Positions 42,343-51,614 of a stretch of DNA of 64,000 bases are shown piece by piece. Source of the DNA: JBHEBG01 sp046557915 (GTDB lineage Bacteria > Bacteroidota > Bacteroidia > Flavobacteriales > Flavobacteriaceae); contig NZ_JBHEBG010000001.1 in NCBI RefSeq assembly GCF_046557915.1, positions 1,837,657-1,901,656 of the forward strand, written 5' to 3'. Under the pieces are notes generated by a model, which did not search any database, was not told the origin of the DNA, and saw only the letters and a list, made by a program, of their open reading frames with translations. Position numbers and translations under genes: made by a program. Numbering within the stretch: the stretch's first letter is position 1; the number at the start of each line of letters is the position of its first letter.

Positions 42343-43605
42343 ATGGGTTTAAAAACAAAATTACATACATTAAAAGAGAGGTATAAGGGCAAAAAGATGG
42401 CCCCAGCCTTTAATGCGCTCCATACCTTTTTATACCTTCCTAACGAAACTACCCATTCCGGATCACACGTTCGGGGAGCGGACGATTTAAAGCGTACCAT
42501 GAATACGGTGATCATGGCTTTGGTGCCCGTACTGCTGTTCGGGATCTTTAATGCAGGATATCAGCATTATGCCGCCATAGAAGCTGCAAACGGTATTGAG
42601 ACTACATTTTCACTTTGGGAAAATTTTCTCACTTGGGATAATTTTTGGTTAGGTGCCATTACGGTACTTCCCCTGGTAGTAGTATCGTATGGAGTTGGTC
42701 TTGCCATCGAATTTTTGTTCGCCGTTATTAAAGGACACGAAGTAGAAGAAGGGTATTTGGTGACCGGTATGTTGGTGCCTTTGATCGTACCAATAGACAC
42801 GCCTTTATGGATGCTTGCCGTTGCTGTTGCCTTTGGAGTGGTAATCGGAAAGGAAGTTTTTGGCGGTACCGGAATGAACATATTGAACCCGGCACTTACC
42901 ATCAGGGCATTTCTGTTTTTTGCATATCCTACATGGATGACGGGAGACAAGGTATGGGTTCATGGAGCGGTTGAACGTATAGGCACGCCCGATGCAATTT
43001 CTGGCGAAACGGTTTTGGGATATATGGCCCAGGGCAAAGATTTCTCTTATTCGGTTTCAGATATGTTCTTTGGGTTTATCCCGGGTTCCGTAGGCGAAAC
43101 GTCTACCCTTTTGATTTTACTTGGCGGACTTTTCCTGATCTTTAGTAAGATAGCCAGCTGGCGGATCATGGTCAGTGCCGTTATTGGCTCCTTGGTTATG
43201 GGGCTTATATTCAACGGGGTGGCAGACCAAGGTTGGATAGCCGAAACCAGTAAATTCTATAGCCTAATGAGTTTTGAATACTGGCAACACCTGCTTGTTG
43301 GGGGATTGGCCTTTGGTATTGTGTATATGGCCACCGATCCGGTAACAGGGGCCCAGACCAATAGAGGAAAATGGATATACGGATTTCTGATCGGATTTAT
43401 TTCAGTAATGATACGCGTCTTTAACCCGGCCTTCCCAGAAGGAGTGTTCTTGGCAATTTTGTTAATGAACGTGTTTGCCCCTACTATAGATCATTACGTA
43501 GTAAGAGGAAATATTAAACGACGCATGAAACGTTTAAAAAATGCCACTATACATCCTAAAACTACAGATGGTAAGGCAGAAGAATTAAAAGTGGAAACAG
43601 CATAA
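42343..43605 (+). CDS. nqrB: Na+-NQR subunit B (flavinylated membrane subunit)
   Basis: 420 residues with about 10 transmembrane helices. FMN is attached to a Thr by ApbE; the matching site is T223 in DAISGETVLG, where the common SGAT is SGET. Other NqrB parts: PLIVPIDTPLWMLAVAVAFG and GGTGMNILNPALTIRAFLFFAYP (given as TGMNILNPALTIRAF) near residue 180, MATDPVTGAQTNRGKWIYG near 330. This subunit is the core of the Na+ path. Spacing of 2-3 bases to both neighbours shows an operon. Confidence 0.97.
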   Translation: MGLKTKLHTLKERYKGKKMAPAFNALHTFLYLPNETTHSGSHVRGADDLKRTMNTVIMALVPVLLFGIFNAGYQHYAAIEAANGIETTFSLWENFLTWDNFWLGAITVLPLVVVSYGVGLAIEFLFAVIKGHEVEEGYLVTGMLVPLIVPIDTPLWMLAVAVAFGVVIGKEVFGGTGMNILNPALTIRAFLFFAYPTWMTGDKVWVHGAVERIGTPDAISGETVLGYMAQGKDFSYSVSDMFFGFIPGSVGETSTLLILLGGLFLIFSKIASWRIMVSAVIGSLVMGLIFNGVADQGWIAETSKFYSLMSFEYWQHLLVGGLAFGIVYMATDPVTGAQTNRGKWIYGFLIGFISVMIRVFNPAFPEGVFLAILLMNVFAPTIDHYVVRGNIKRRMKRLKNATIHPKTTDGKAEELKVETA

Positions 43606-43607
43606 TT

Positions 43608-44360
43608 ATGGCGATCGATAGGGATAAAAACACATATACAGTTGCCTTTGCGGCAATAATGGTGGTAGTTGTAGGTTCGGTATTGGCTTTTTTAGCCTCT
43701 GGGCTTAAAGAAAAGATCAGTGAAAATGAACGGTTGGAAAAACAACAGAACATTCTTTATGCCATGGGTATCAATGAGAATGTGGATGAAGGTAGCGTGA
43801 ATTTCATACCTACCGATAGGGTGGCCGTGGAGTTCGATAAATACATCAAACAACAATTGGTGATCGTAGGTGATGAGATAACCGAGGACAAAGAGGCCTA
43901 CCTCATCGACCTTCAAAAAGAAGAGACCAATTCAAAAAAAGGGGCAGTAAGAAGATTGCCACTTTTCATAGGAGAGAAGGACAGCGAAAAATTCTATATC
44001 ATTCCCATGCGCGGTAAGGGCCTTTGGGATGCCATATGGGGATTTGTTGCTTTAAATGAAAATATGGTGGTACAAGGCGTCTATTTTGATCATAAAGGGG
44101 AAACTCCAGGCCTTGGCGCCAATATAAAACAACGTTATTTTATGGATGATTTTGCAGGCGAGTCTATCCTTAAAGGCGACCGATTATCCGGTATTGCCGT
44201 AAGCAAAGGAAATAACGACCCCCTAAATAAGATCAAAGACGATAATGAGGTAGACGCATTGGCGGGTGCTACCATTACAGGGGACGGGCTTTCCGCAATG
44301 ATCAAGAAAAGTTTACAATTGTACCGTCCTTATTTGGAAAATATAAAATCTAAAAGCTAA
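43608..44360 (+). CDS. nqrC: Na+-NQR subunit C (flavinylated)
   Basis: 250 residues: one N-terminal transmembrane helix (about 10-32) and a periplasmic FMN-binding domain. The flavinylation site is T222 in ALAGATITGDGLSAM, matching the ApbE target pattern. PMRGKGLWDAIWGFVAL and HKGETPGLGANI are family hallmarks. The domain receives FMN from ApbE, which is encoded at 47506-48513. It relays electrons towards NqrB. Confidence 0.97.
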   Translation: MAIDRDKNTYTVAFAAIMVVVVGSVLAFLASGLKEKISENERLEKQQNILYAMGINENVDEGSVNFIPTDRVAVEFDKYIKQQLVIVGDEITEDKEAYLIDLQKEETNSKKGAVRRLPLFIGEKDSEKFYIIPMRGKGLWDAIWGFVALNENMVVQGVYFDHKGETPGLGANIKQRYFMDDFAGESILKGDRLSGIAVSKGNNDPLNKIKDDNEVDALAGATITGDGLSAMIKKSLQLYRPYLENIKSKS

Positions 44361-44363
44361 AAA

Positions 44364-45011
44364 ATGGCATTACTTTCAAAAAAAGATGCAAATCTAATAT
44401 TAGACCCTTTAGCGGATAACAATCCAATAACCATACAAGTACTTGGTATCTGTTCGGCTTTAGCGATTACCGCAGAATTAAAGGCTTCCATAGTAATGGC
44501 AATCTCGGTGATTTTTGTACTTGGGGTCGGTAACGTGGTTATCTCCTTGATGCGAAACATAATTCCTTCCAAGATTAGGATTATAGTGCAGTTGGTGGTG
44601 GTAGCTACCTTGGTAATTATTGTAGATCAGGTATTAAAAGCCTTTGCCTATGAATTGAGCAAAACACTGGCCGTATTTGTAGGCCTCATAATAACCAACT
44701 GTATTATTATGGGTCGTTTTGAAGCTTTTGCGCTGGGCAACGGACCATGGAAATCTTTCTTGGACGGTATTGGAAATGCCTTGGGTTATGGGGTAATATT
44801 GATCATTGTGGGCTTTTTTAGGGAACTATTGGGGTCTGGTACCCTAATGGGCTTTAAAGTATTGGGAGATCCTATAGAAAAAACAGGGTTGTACGCTACA
44901 GGTTACGAAAACAATGGATTTATGATTATTCCTCCAGCGGCATTGATCGTTGTAGGTGTTATCATTTGGGTACAACGTTCTAGGAATAGGGCACTTATAG
45001 AAGAAAACTAA
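44364..45011 (+). CDS. nqrD: Na+-NQR subunit D
   Basis: 215 residues, six transmembrane helices. With NqrE it forms the membrane pair that holds an iron centre between inverted repeats. The Cys pair is visible: QVLGICSALAIT near residue 27 and GLIITNCIIMGR near 112. Standard length. A 16-base gap separates it from nqrE. Confidence 0.97.
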   Translation: MALLSKKDANLILDPLADNNPITIQVLGICSALAITAELKASIVMAISVIFVLGVGNVVISLMRNIIPSKIRIIVQLVVVATLVIIVDQVLKAFAYELSKTLAVFVGLIITNCIIMGRFEAFALGNGPWKSFLDGIGNALGYGVILIIVGFFRELLGSGTLMGFKVLGDPIEKTGLYATGYENNGFMIIPPAALIVVGVIIWVQRSRNRALIEEN

Positions 45012-45027
45012 TTAGAAATAAAAAATT

Positions 45028-45768
45028 ATGTTAGAACATATAGAACTTTTCTTTAAATCCATATTTATAGATAATATGGTTTTCTCCGTTTTCTTGGGAA
45101 TGTGTTCCTATTTGGCGGTTTCCAAGAAGGTGGCCACCGCTGTTGGTTTAGGTGCGGCAGTAATTTTTGTATTGGCGGTTACCGTTCCTTTAAACTGGCT
45201 GTTAGATCAGTATTTGCTAAGAGATGGAGCCTTAGCATGGTTGGGACCGGAATATGCAGATTACAACCTTAGCTTCTTATCGTTTATACTTTTTATTGCA
45301 ACTATTGCTACCATGGTGCAATTGGTAGAGATTGTTGTGGAGAAATTTTCACCGGCACTTTATAATTCCCTTGGAATATTTTTACCCCTGATTGCTGTAA
45401 ACTGTGCAATTTTGGGAGGTTCGTTGTTTATGCAAGCCAGGGATATCCAAACTTTGGGATTGGCTTTTAATTACGGCGTAAGTTCAGGTATAGGTTGGTT
45501 TTTGGCAATTTTGGCCATAGCCGCAATTAGAGAAAAAATTAGATATTCCAATGTTCCCGCGCCTCTAAGGGGATTGGGCATAACTTTTATCATTACGGGT
45601 TTAATGGGTATCGGTTTTCAAAGTTTTGGAGGTATGCTAACAGGCGGAGATGAAGCTCCAGAGGTAGTAGAGCAGACCACCGCCCAGAAGATTGAGAAGA
45701 AGGAAAAAGAAATTAAAAAGGAAATCGATGAAAAGACCGTTTCCTATAACAATATTATAAAAGAATAA
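45028..45768 (+). CDS. nqrE: Na+-NQR subunit E with C-terminal charged extension
   Basis: 246 residues, about 45 longer than the usual NqrE of around 200. The six-helix core is normal, with VFLGMCSYLAVSKK near residue 26 and AVNCAILGGSLFM near 130 holding the two iron-ligand Cys. The extra C-terminal tail, from about residue 208, is Glu/Lys-rich (KIEKKEKEIKKEIDEK), predicted helical or coiled, and cytoplasmic or periplasmic depending on topology. The tail has no known role. Confidence 0.96.
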   Translation: MLEHIELFFKSIFIDNMVFSVFLGMCSYLAVSKKVATAVGLGAAVIFVLAVTVPLNWLLDQYLLRDGALAWLGPEYADYNLSFLSFILFIATIATMVQLVEIVVEKFSPALYNSLGIFLPLIAVNCAILGGSLFMQARDIQTLGLAFNYGVSSGIGWFLAILAIAAIREKIRYSNVPAPLRGLGITFIITGLMGIGFQSFGGMLTGGDEAPEVVEQTTAQKIEKKEKEIKKEIDEKTVSYNNIIKE

Positions 45769-45770
45769 CT

Positions 45771-47078
45771 ATGTTTTTAGCTGCAAGTACAGGTGGAACG
45801 ATTCTTATAACCGTAGTGGCCTTCATGATTCTGCTACTGCTTTTGGTTGCGTTATTGCTGTTCACCAAGGAGAAATTATCTCCTTCAGGACCAGTGGTCA
45901 TTACCATTAATGGTGAGAAAAAGATTGAGGTTGCCTCTGGGAGTTCTTTACTATCCACTTTGGGAAATCAAAAAGTGTTTCTTCCTTCTGCCTGTGGTGG
46001 CGGTGGTACGTGTATTCAGTGCGAATGCCATGTGCTTTCTGGTGGTGGCGAAGCCCTTCCGACGGAAACACCACATTTCTCAAAAAAGGAACTAAACCAT
46101 GGAGCACGACTGGCTTGCCAAGTGAAGGTAAAACAAGACATGGAGATTACGATACCCGAAGAGGTATTCGGAATTAAGAAATGGGACGGGGTTGTTGTCA
46201 GAAATTATAATGTGGCCTCTTTTATCAAGGAATTTGTTGTTGAGATTCCCGAAGATATGAACTATAAGGCAGGAGGATATATCCAAATAGAAATCCCTCC
46301 TTGCGAGATAAAGTATGCGGATATAGATATTACGGCGCATCCGGAAGAGCATGAGGCTCCTGATAAATTTCAGACAGAATGGGACAAGTTTAATCTTTGG
46401 CCCCTAACCATGAAAAATAATGAAACCGTGGAACGGGCGTATTCCATGGCCTCTTTTCCTGCTGAGGGTAGGGAAATAATGCTTAACGTACGTATCGCTA
46501 CTCCGCCTTGGGACCGTTCCAAAAACGGATGGATGGATGTAAACCCAGGTGTGGCATCATCCTATATTTTTGCACAAAAACCGGGTGATAAGGTGGTTAT
46601 TTCGGGCCCTTATGGCGAATTCTTTATTAACGAATCGGAATCTGAAATGCTCTACGTGGGTGGTGGTGCCGGAATGGCTCCTATGCGTTCGCATTTGTAT
46701 CACCTCTTCAAAACCCTAAAAACCAATCGTAAAGTTACATATTGGTACGGTGGCCGATCCAAAAGAGAGCTATTTTATCTAGATCACTTCTACCAATTGG
46801 AAAAGGAGTTTCCTAATTTTAAATTCTATTTGGCACTTTCGGAACCCATGGAAGAGGACAATTGGAAGGTTAAGGAAAGCCTGGATTCACCAGGGGACGG
46901 ATTTGTTGGGTTTATTCATAATTGTGTAATCGATAATTACCTAAACCATCATGAATCCCCAGAAGATATTGAACTCTATTTTTGCGGACCTCCACTTATG
47001 AATAAGGCGGTGCAGAAAATGGGAGAGGATTTTGGTATCCCGGATGAAAGCATCAGATTTGACGATTTTGGTGGATAA
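45771..47078 (+). CDS. nqrF: Na+-NQR subunit F (NADH-oxidising, FAD and [2Fe-2S])
   Basis: 435 residues: N-terminal transmembrane helix (about 5-30), a [2Fe-2S] ferredoxin domain with Cys in SACGGGGTCIQCEC and RLACQV (about 68-115), an FAD domain with ERAYSMASFP (about 220) and an NADH domain with LYVGGGAGMAPMRSH (about 298) and LYFCGPPLMNKAV near the end. It takes electrons from NADH into the pump. A terminator follows the stop, then the gap to the next gene is short. Confidence 0.97.
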   Translation: MFLAASTGGTILITVVAFMILLLLLVALLLFTKEKLSPSGPVVITINGEKKIEVASGSSLLSTLGNQKVFLPSACGGGGTCIQCECHVLSGGGEALPTETPHFSKKELNHGARLACQVKVKQDMEITIPEEVFGIKKWDGVVVRNYNVASFIKEFVVEIPEDMNYKAGGYIQIEIPPCEIKYADIDITAHPEEHEAPDKFQTEWDKFNLWPLTMKNNETVERAYSMASFPAEGREIMLNVRIATPPWDRSKNGWMDVNPGVASSYIFAQKPGDKVVISGPYGEFFINESESEMLYVGGGAGMAPMRSHLYHLFKTLKTNRKVTYWYGGRSKRELFYLDHFYQLEKEFPNFKFYLALSEPMEEDNWKVKESLDSPGDGFVGFIHNCVIDNYLNHHESPEDIELYFCGPPLMNKAVQKMGEDFGIPDESIRFDDFGG

Positions 47079-47100
47079 ACCTCTAAAAGAAAAGTATTTA

Positions 47101-47132
47101 AAAACCGATATCGTAATAGTATCGGTTTTTTT
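47101..47132 (+). terminator. Terminator after nqrF
   Basis: A 10-bp stem (AAAACCGATA/TATCGGTTTT) with a 9-base loop and a T-run at 47126-47132. The next gene starts only 14 bases later, so part of the transcript may read through to apbE. Confidence 0.75.
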
Positions 47133-47145
47133 GTAAGAACCCTAT

Positions 47146-47502
47146 ATGAAAGCACTATCCGAGCAAGAGCTGCATAACCTGGCGATGAATATCGTAGGCC
47201 GACAATTGGAAGAAGATGGGTACGAATTTATGGGTGTAAACAGTACCCTAAAGAAAAACCCACAGTTTGTTTGTCTTAAGGAAAAGATACTTCATTTTAT
47301 TGTTGTTCGGAATGTTACCTATCCTGCGGATCCCAAGGATTACGATATAAAATTGATGGAAAAGGTAAAAGAACATGCTATTAAATTTGAAGCCAAAACC
47401 TATTACGCGGGCGTTGGTTTGGCCAATGCTGCCAATCACGAATTACCCGTTTATCTTAACGAGGACTATATTTTGGATTATGATGGACTTATTGAAATCT
47501 AA
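47146..47502 (+). CDS. Small conserved protein of the nqr-apbE locus
   Basis: 118 residues, soluble, no signal peptide or cofactor motif. It begins SEQELHNLAMNIVGRQLEE and has EAKTYYAGVGLANAANHE further on. Databases often label such flavobacterial proteins as an NqrF-like subunit because of neighbourhood, but it has none of the NqrF domains. Located between the nqrF terminator and apbE, 3 bases before apbE, so it is translated with apbE. Role unknown; perhaps linked to NQR maturation. Confidence 0.85.
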   Translation: MKALSEQELHNLAMNIVGRQLEEDGYEFMGVNSTLKKNPQFVCLKEKILHFIVVRNVTYPADPKDYDIKLMEKVKEHAIKFEAKTYYAGVGLANAANHELPVYLNEDYILDYDGLIEI

Positions 47503-47505
47503 GGA

Positions 47506-48513
47506 ATGAGAACGCTTGGCATAATAACGGTTCTTCTGTTCCTTGTTTCGTGCAGGGACGAAGCTCCACAATTTGTAAATAATAACGTTAGAGGCGGGGC
47601 ACTGGGCACCTCATACAGTATAACATACTTATCCCCGGAAAGCCGAAGTTTTGAACATGAAATAGATTCTGTGTTCAATGTAATCAACCAATCATTATCC
47701 ACGTATATCCCTAATTCCGACATCAGTAAAATAAATACAGGAGATTCTACCGTGGTTATTGACCATATGTTTAGAGAGGTTTTTCTACTTTCCAAACAGG
47801 TCTATGAAAGCACCGACGGCTATTTTGACCCCACCGTGGGTACTTTGGTAAATGCATGGGGGTTTGGCCCGGGAAAACAGATAAGGTTAGACAGTACCAA
47901 GGTAGATAGCCTTTTAAAGTATGTGGGATTTAACAAAGTAGCCATCACCGAAGAAGGTACTATCAAAAAATTAGACCCAAATATTTATTTTGATTTCAAT
48001 GCCATAGCCAAAGGTTATGCCATTGATCGTTTGGCTGCTATGCTAAGTGCCAAAGGTATAGATAACTATTTGGTGGAAGTGGGTGGCGAAATAGTGGCAA
48101 AGGGAGAAAACCGTATTAAAGGAAAAAAATGGGTCGTTGGGGTAGATGATCCGCAGGCCACAGAAGACAGGAAGTTAAAGGTTCTTCTAAATCTAAAGGA
48201 TAGGGCACTGGCATCTTCGGGTAACTATCGCAAGTTTAGGATAGATAGTTTAACCGGAAAAAAATACGTGCATACCATAGACCCAAAAACGGGGTACACA
48301 AAAAACTCCAAGGTTCTTGCGGCTACCGTAATTTCAAAGACATGTGCCACCTCAGACGCCTATGCTACGGCCTTTATGGCGATGAATCTTAGTACTTCCA
48401 AGAAACTTTTAGAAAAAAATAAAGAACTGGAAGCCTACATCATCTATCTGGATGGGAACGATAATACCCATGAGTTTATGACCAACGGATTCCGCGACCT
48501 CCTTGTTAATTAA
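47506..48513 (+). CDS. apbE: FAD:protein FMN transferase, lipoprotein
   Basis: 335 residues with a lipoprotein signal peptide (lipobox LVSC, Cys near residue 16). ApbE uses FAD to attach FMN to Thr residues of NqrB and NqrC on the periplasmic side. Motifs: GALGTSYSITYL near residue 27, DFNAIAKGYAIDRLA (substrate region) near 165, VEVGGEIVAKG near 190, HTIDPKTGY near 263 and the Mg2+-site segment TCATSDAYATAFM near 285. Encoded right after the NQR operon it serves. Confidence 0.96.
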   Translation: MRTLGIITVLLFLVSCRDEAPQFVNNNVRGGALGTSYSITYLSPESRSFEHEIDSVFNVINQSLSTYIPNSDISKINTGDSTVVIDHMFREVFLLSKQVYESTDGYFDPTVGTLVNAWGFGPGKQIRLDSTKVDSLLKYVGFNKVAITEEGTIKKLDPNIYFDFNAIAKGYAIDRLAAMLSAKGIDNYLVEVGGEIVAKGENRIKGKKWVVGVDDPQATEDRKLKVLLNLKDRALASSGNYRKFRIDSLTGKKYVHTIDPKTGYTKNSKVLAATVISKTCATSDAYATAFMAMNLSTSKKLLEKNKELEAYIIYLDGNDNTHEFMTNGFRDLLVN

Positions 48514-48522
48514 ACTTGTTTA

Positions 48523-49596
48523 ATGTTTTCTTTTACCAATGTAATCCATATCATCATAATATTCCAAGGAGTATTGCTGACATTATACATCCTAATTGCC
48601 AATAAGAAAAAACTTAAGAGCGATTTTTTGTTGGCAACAATTATTGGTACGCTTTCTTTACAAATTCTTGGGTTTTTTTTGATGAATAGAGGTATTGGAA
48701 GTGCTTTTTTTCTAAGCTTCAATTGTGCGTATGGTTTTCTCTATGGGCCGTTGCTTTTTTTTTATAACAGATCCATCACCCGAAAACATTTTGGATTTAA
48801 GTTAATGCATCTTACACATTTTATCCCCTTTGCATTAGTTTGCCTTATAGTCTTTACAATAAACAAAGGTATTTGCAACCCCGAAACCACAATTGGCTAT
48901 ACTGTACATATCCTTACATATATTCTCCTCTGTTTTTTAGAGGTAAGAAGATATAAAAAGGTAGTAAAGGATAATTATTCAAGATTGGAATGGCTAAACG
49001 TTGGATGGCTGCAGGGTGTCTTTGTTGTGTTCTCTTTGATTTTTTTGGTGGACATTCTCCAGGCTATGGCATTTTTCCTGAATTTTGGTACCGCTCATCT
49101 CGAAAATATTGTTTATCTATTGATATTGGCAGCCATTAACCTATTGTATTTTAACGGGTTCACCATATCTGGAGAATCCCGAGGCTTTAGCCAAGAAGAT
49201 TTGGCCTTAACTGCCTCATTGGTATCTCGAAAGCGATTTGATACTTCCTTAAAAGAAAATCAGCTGCTAATTGAAAGCTTAGAGAAACATCTTTCTACTT
49301 CAGAGTCCTTTAAAAATTTAAACTTAACAATAGCAGTACTTGCCAGAGAACTTAATGTTCCTAAAAGAACACTTTCCGAATTGATAAATGATCATTATGA
49401 TCAGAATTTTGTGGATTTCATCAATACCTATAGAATAAATGCCGCAAAAGAAAGATTGATGAATCCTACGGATCCCAACGAGACCATATTGGAGGTGCTA
49501 TATGAAGTTGGGTTTAATTCAAAATCTTCCTTCAATACAACTTTCAAGAAAAAAACCGGAATTACCCCGTCCGAATTCAAATCCAGAAATAAATAG
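48523..49596 (+). CDS. AraC-family regulator with N-terminal membrane domain
   Basis: 357 residues. About residues 1-215 hold seven hydrophobic helices (an integral membrane sensor), and about 245-357 are an AraC/XylS DNA-binding domain with two helix-turn-helix parts (TIAVLARELNVPKRTLSELIND and ILEVLYEVGFNSKSSFNTTFKKKTG, given in part). Membrane-embedded AraC regulators of this layout are common in Bacteroidota. The signal and targets are unknown; it sits 9 bases after apbE but is likely functionally linked to the TlpA-like lipoprotein gene that follows. Confidence 0.88.
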   Translation: MFSFTNVIHIIIIFQGVLLTLYILIANKKKLKSDFLLATIIGTLSLQILGFFLMNRGIGSAFFLSFNCAYGFLYGPLLFFYNRSITRKHFGFKLMHLTHFIPFALVCLIVFTINKGICNPETTIGYTVHILTYILLCFLEVRRYKKVVKDNYSRLEWLNVGWLQGVFVVFSLIFLVDILQAMAFFLNFGTAHLENIVYLLILAAINLLYFNGFTISGESRGFSQEDLALTASLVSRKRFDTSLKENQLLIESLEKHLSTSESFKNLNLTIAVLARELNVPKRTLSELINDHYDQNFVDFINTYRINAAKERLMNPTDPNETILEVLYEVGFNSKSSFNTTFKKKTGITPSEFKSRNK

Positions 49597-49684
49597 GGTA
49601 AGAATTTATCAAAGGATAAAATCATTGTTTTTTAAAATTGGGTTCGGATTCGCGTTTTCGGACGACCGGTATTCACCGTCAAGC

Positions 49685-49692
49685 TACTTTTG
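49685..49692 (+). promoter_or_regulatory. Candidate -7 box for the TlpA-like gene
   Basis: TACTTTTG fits TAnnTTTG and lies 27 bases before the ATG at 49720. The open frame upstream starts only at a TTG overlapping this box, so the ATG is preferred. Confidence 0.5.
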
Positions 49693-49719
49693 ACAGGAAA
49701 TATAAAAAAATTCCAATTT

Positions 49720-50802
49720 ATGAAAACAATTAAAATTTTAATAGGTCTGTGTCTGTTTATATATGGATGCAATCCATCGAAAACTTCTGAAACTGTTTTT
49801 AAAATAGAGGTCGGTTCCGAAAATATTAAAGAAGTAGTACTTTCCAAGTACAATTTTGAGTCCGAAAAGATGATTGAATTTAAATCTCTTTCAAATCTTT
49901 CCCAAAACAAGATTTATAGCATAGTGGATTCATTTACAGAGCCTGTAATCTATTCGTTGAAATTGAATACTGGTAAGGAAATGAGAATTGCTGTAGAGCG
50001 AAGTGGGCAGATTAACTTGATATTGGATGAAGAAATGGCAATAGTATCGGAGGTAGCTGCGAAATCGAATTTTAAACTTCAAATAGAAAAGCTCAACGAA
50101 CGGTTCTTTGCGGGCATGATGGGCGAATATGATAAGGCCTTGAAAGAAAATGACATGGAAACCATTGCAAAACTAGAAAAGAAAAAGGATGAGGTTTTGG
50201 CAGAATTTATAACCGCTATGGAAAATGCTGTAAGAGAGATGGGGCCTTCCGCACTAGCATATGATGCATTGCCCTATTTTGACCTGGCCAAAAACCATAT
50301 TTTTTTAAAGGAAATGTCAGAGGAGTTGGAAAAAGCGTACCCTAACAGTGGAATGAGTAAATCCTTGCGTATAAGAATTGACAAGGCAGCTTTGGTCGCC
50401 ATAGGGCAAAAAGCCCCATATTTTAAGGCAACGAACTTAGAAGGTTCTAGTGTTGATCTGGCAAATTTTCAGGGTTCTTATATATTGATTGATTTTTGGG
50501 CATCATGGTGCAGACCTTGCAGGGTTGAAAATCCTAAATTGGCGCTCTTACATGAAACCTATAAAGACATGGAGTTTGATATTATTGGAGTTAGCATTGA
50601 CAGCGATATAGATCACTTACAGGAAGCCATTAAAAAAGATGGACTACCTTGGAACCAAATCCATGACGTAGATTATGCTATCTATAACCTTTACTTGTTA
50701 TCTTCCCTTCCTTCCAATTTTCTCTTAAACAGGACCGGAGAGATAATAGCAAAAAATGTCAATGCGGATGAACTTAGGGTCCAATTGGAAATGTTGCGCT
50801 AA
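49720..50802 (+). CDS. TlpA-like thioredoxin-fold lipoprotein
   Basis: 360 residues from ATG 49720. Lipoprotein signal peptide (lipobox IYGC, Cys near residue 17). Residues about 20-215 are a helical/beta region with a DUF4369-like look, and about 225-360 are a thioredoxin domain with active site WASWCRPCR and the cis-Pro segment LPSNFLL. It should be a thiol-disulfide or resilience factor in the periplasm facing the outer or inner membrane. It follows the AraC-type regulator gene, which may control it. Confidence 0.88.
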   Translation: MKTIKILIGLCLFIYGCNPSKTSETVFKIEVGSENIKEVVLSKYNFESEKMIEFKSLSNLSQNKIYSIVDSFTEPVIYSLKLNTGKEMRIAVERSGQINLILDEEMAIVSEVAAKSNFKLQIEKLNERFFAGMMGEYDKALKENDMETIAKLEKKKDEVLAEFITAMENAVREMGPSALAYDALPYFDLAKNHIFLKEMSEELEKAYPNSGMSKSLRIRIDKAALVAIGQKAPYFKATNLEGSSVDLANFQGSYILIDFWASWCRPCRVENPKLALLHETYKDMEFDIIGVSIDSDIDHLQEAIKKDGLPWNQIHDVDYAIYNLYLLSSLPSNFLLNRTGEIIAKNVNADELRVQLEMLR

Positions 50803-50834
50803 ACTATGGGTAATTGGAATATAATATACAAAGA

Positions 50835-51602
50835 TCACTTTTCCACCAAAGGAATAATTTCGCCCGTGGCCAAACGGTATTTTTCAATATCGCTTTCCGA
50901 AAGATTTGCCGTATAATCTATTTCCTTTACTGTAAAACCCACCGACCTCAATTTGTTAAAGTAATCCTTGCCGTATATGCGCACATGATCGTACTGTCCA
51001 AAAATCTTGGCACGTTCTTTTTTATCCGTAATCGTATTGTCCTCAAAAGTGGTATCCCTACTAAGGTCTTGAGGAATTTGGAAAATTCCCCAACCTCCCG
51101 GTTTTAGCACACGATACAGTTCTTGCATGGCTTTTGTATCATCTGGGATGTGCTCTAATACATGGTTGCATAAGATTACGTCGAAGGAATTGTCATCGAA
51201 GGGAAGATCACAAATATCGGCCTTAATATCTGCCAAAGGTGAATTAAGATCTGTGGTAACATATTTATCTAGGTGCGATAATGCCCTGAAACGTTTGTAA
51301 AAAGCCTGTTCGGGCGCAAAATGCAGCACGGCATGGTAGGCGTTGAAAAAATCGGTCTCATTTTTCAAATACAACCAAAGCAATCTATGTCTTTCCAAGG
51401 ATAGGGTAGAAGGCGACAACACATTTTCTCGAGGTGCTTCATAACCATACGGAAGGAACATCCTAAACTTTTTTCCGTCTATAGGGTCTTCATATGTTTT
51501 TCCCCTTAACGAAAGCGCCAGCAATGGTCTTGCAAGGTAACTTAGCTTTATAAGCACTGGTCTGGGAATTGCATTGAGCAAATATTTGAACAATTTTTTC
51601 AT
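50835..51602 (-). CDS. SAM-dependent methyltransferase, type 11
   Basis: 255 residues, cytoplasmic. An N-terminal basic/hydrophobic helix region (about 1-70) precedes the SAM domain: ADICDLPFDDNSFDVILCNHVLEHI near residue 135-160 and MQELYRVLKPGGWGIF near 170. The usual Gly-rich motif I is replaced by a less regular HLDKYVTTDL segment. The substrate is unknown. It starts 12 bases after the map stop and ends 32 bases from the convergent TlpA-like gene. Confidence 0.88.
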   Translation of the reverse strand: MKKLFKYLLNAIPRPVLIKLSYLARPLLALSLRGKTYEDPIDGKKFRMFLPYGYEAPRENVLSPSTLSLERHRLLWLYLKNETDFFNAYHAVLHFAPEQAFYKRFRALSHLDKYVTTDLNSPLADIKADICDLPFDDNSFDVILCNHVLEHIPDDTKAMQELYRVLKPGGWGIFQIPQDLSRDTTFEDNTITDKKERAKIFGQYDHVRIYGKDYFNKLRSVGFTVKEIDYTANLSESDIEKYRLATGEIIPLVEK

Positions 51603-51614
51603 GCAATGCCAAGG

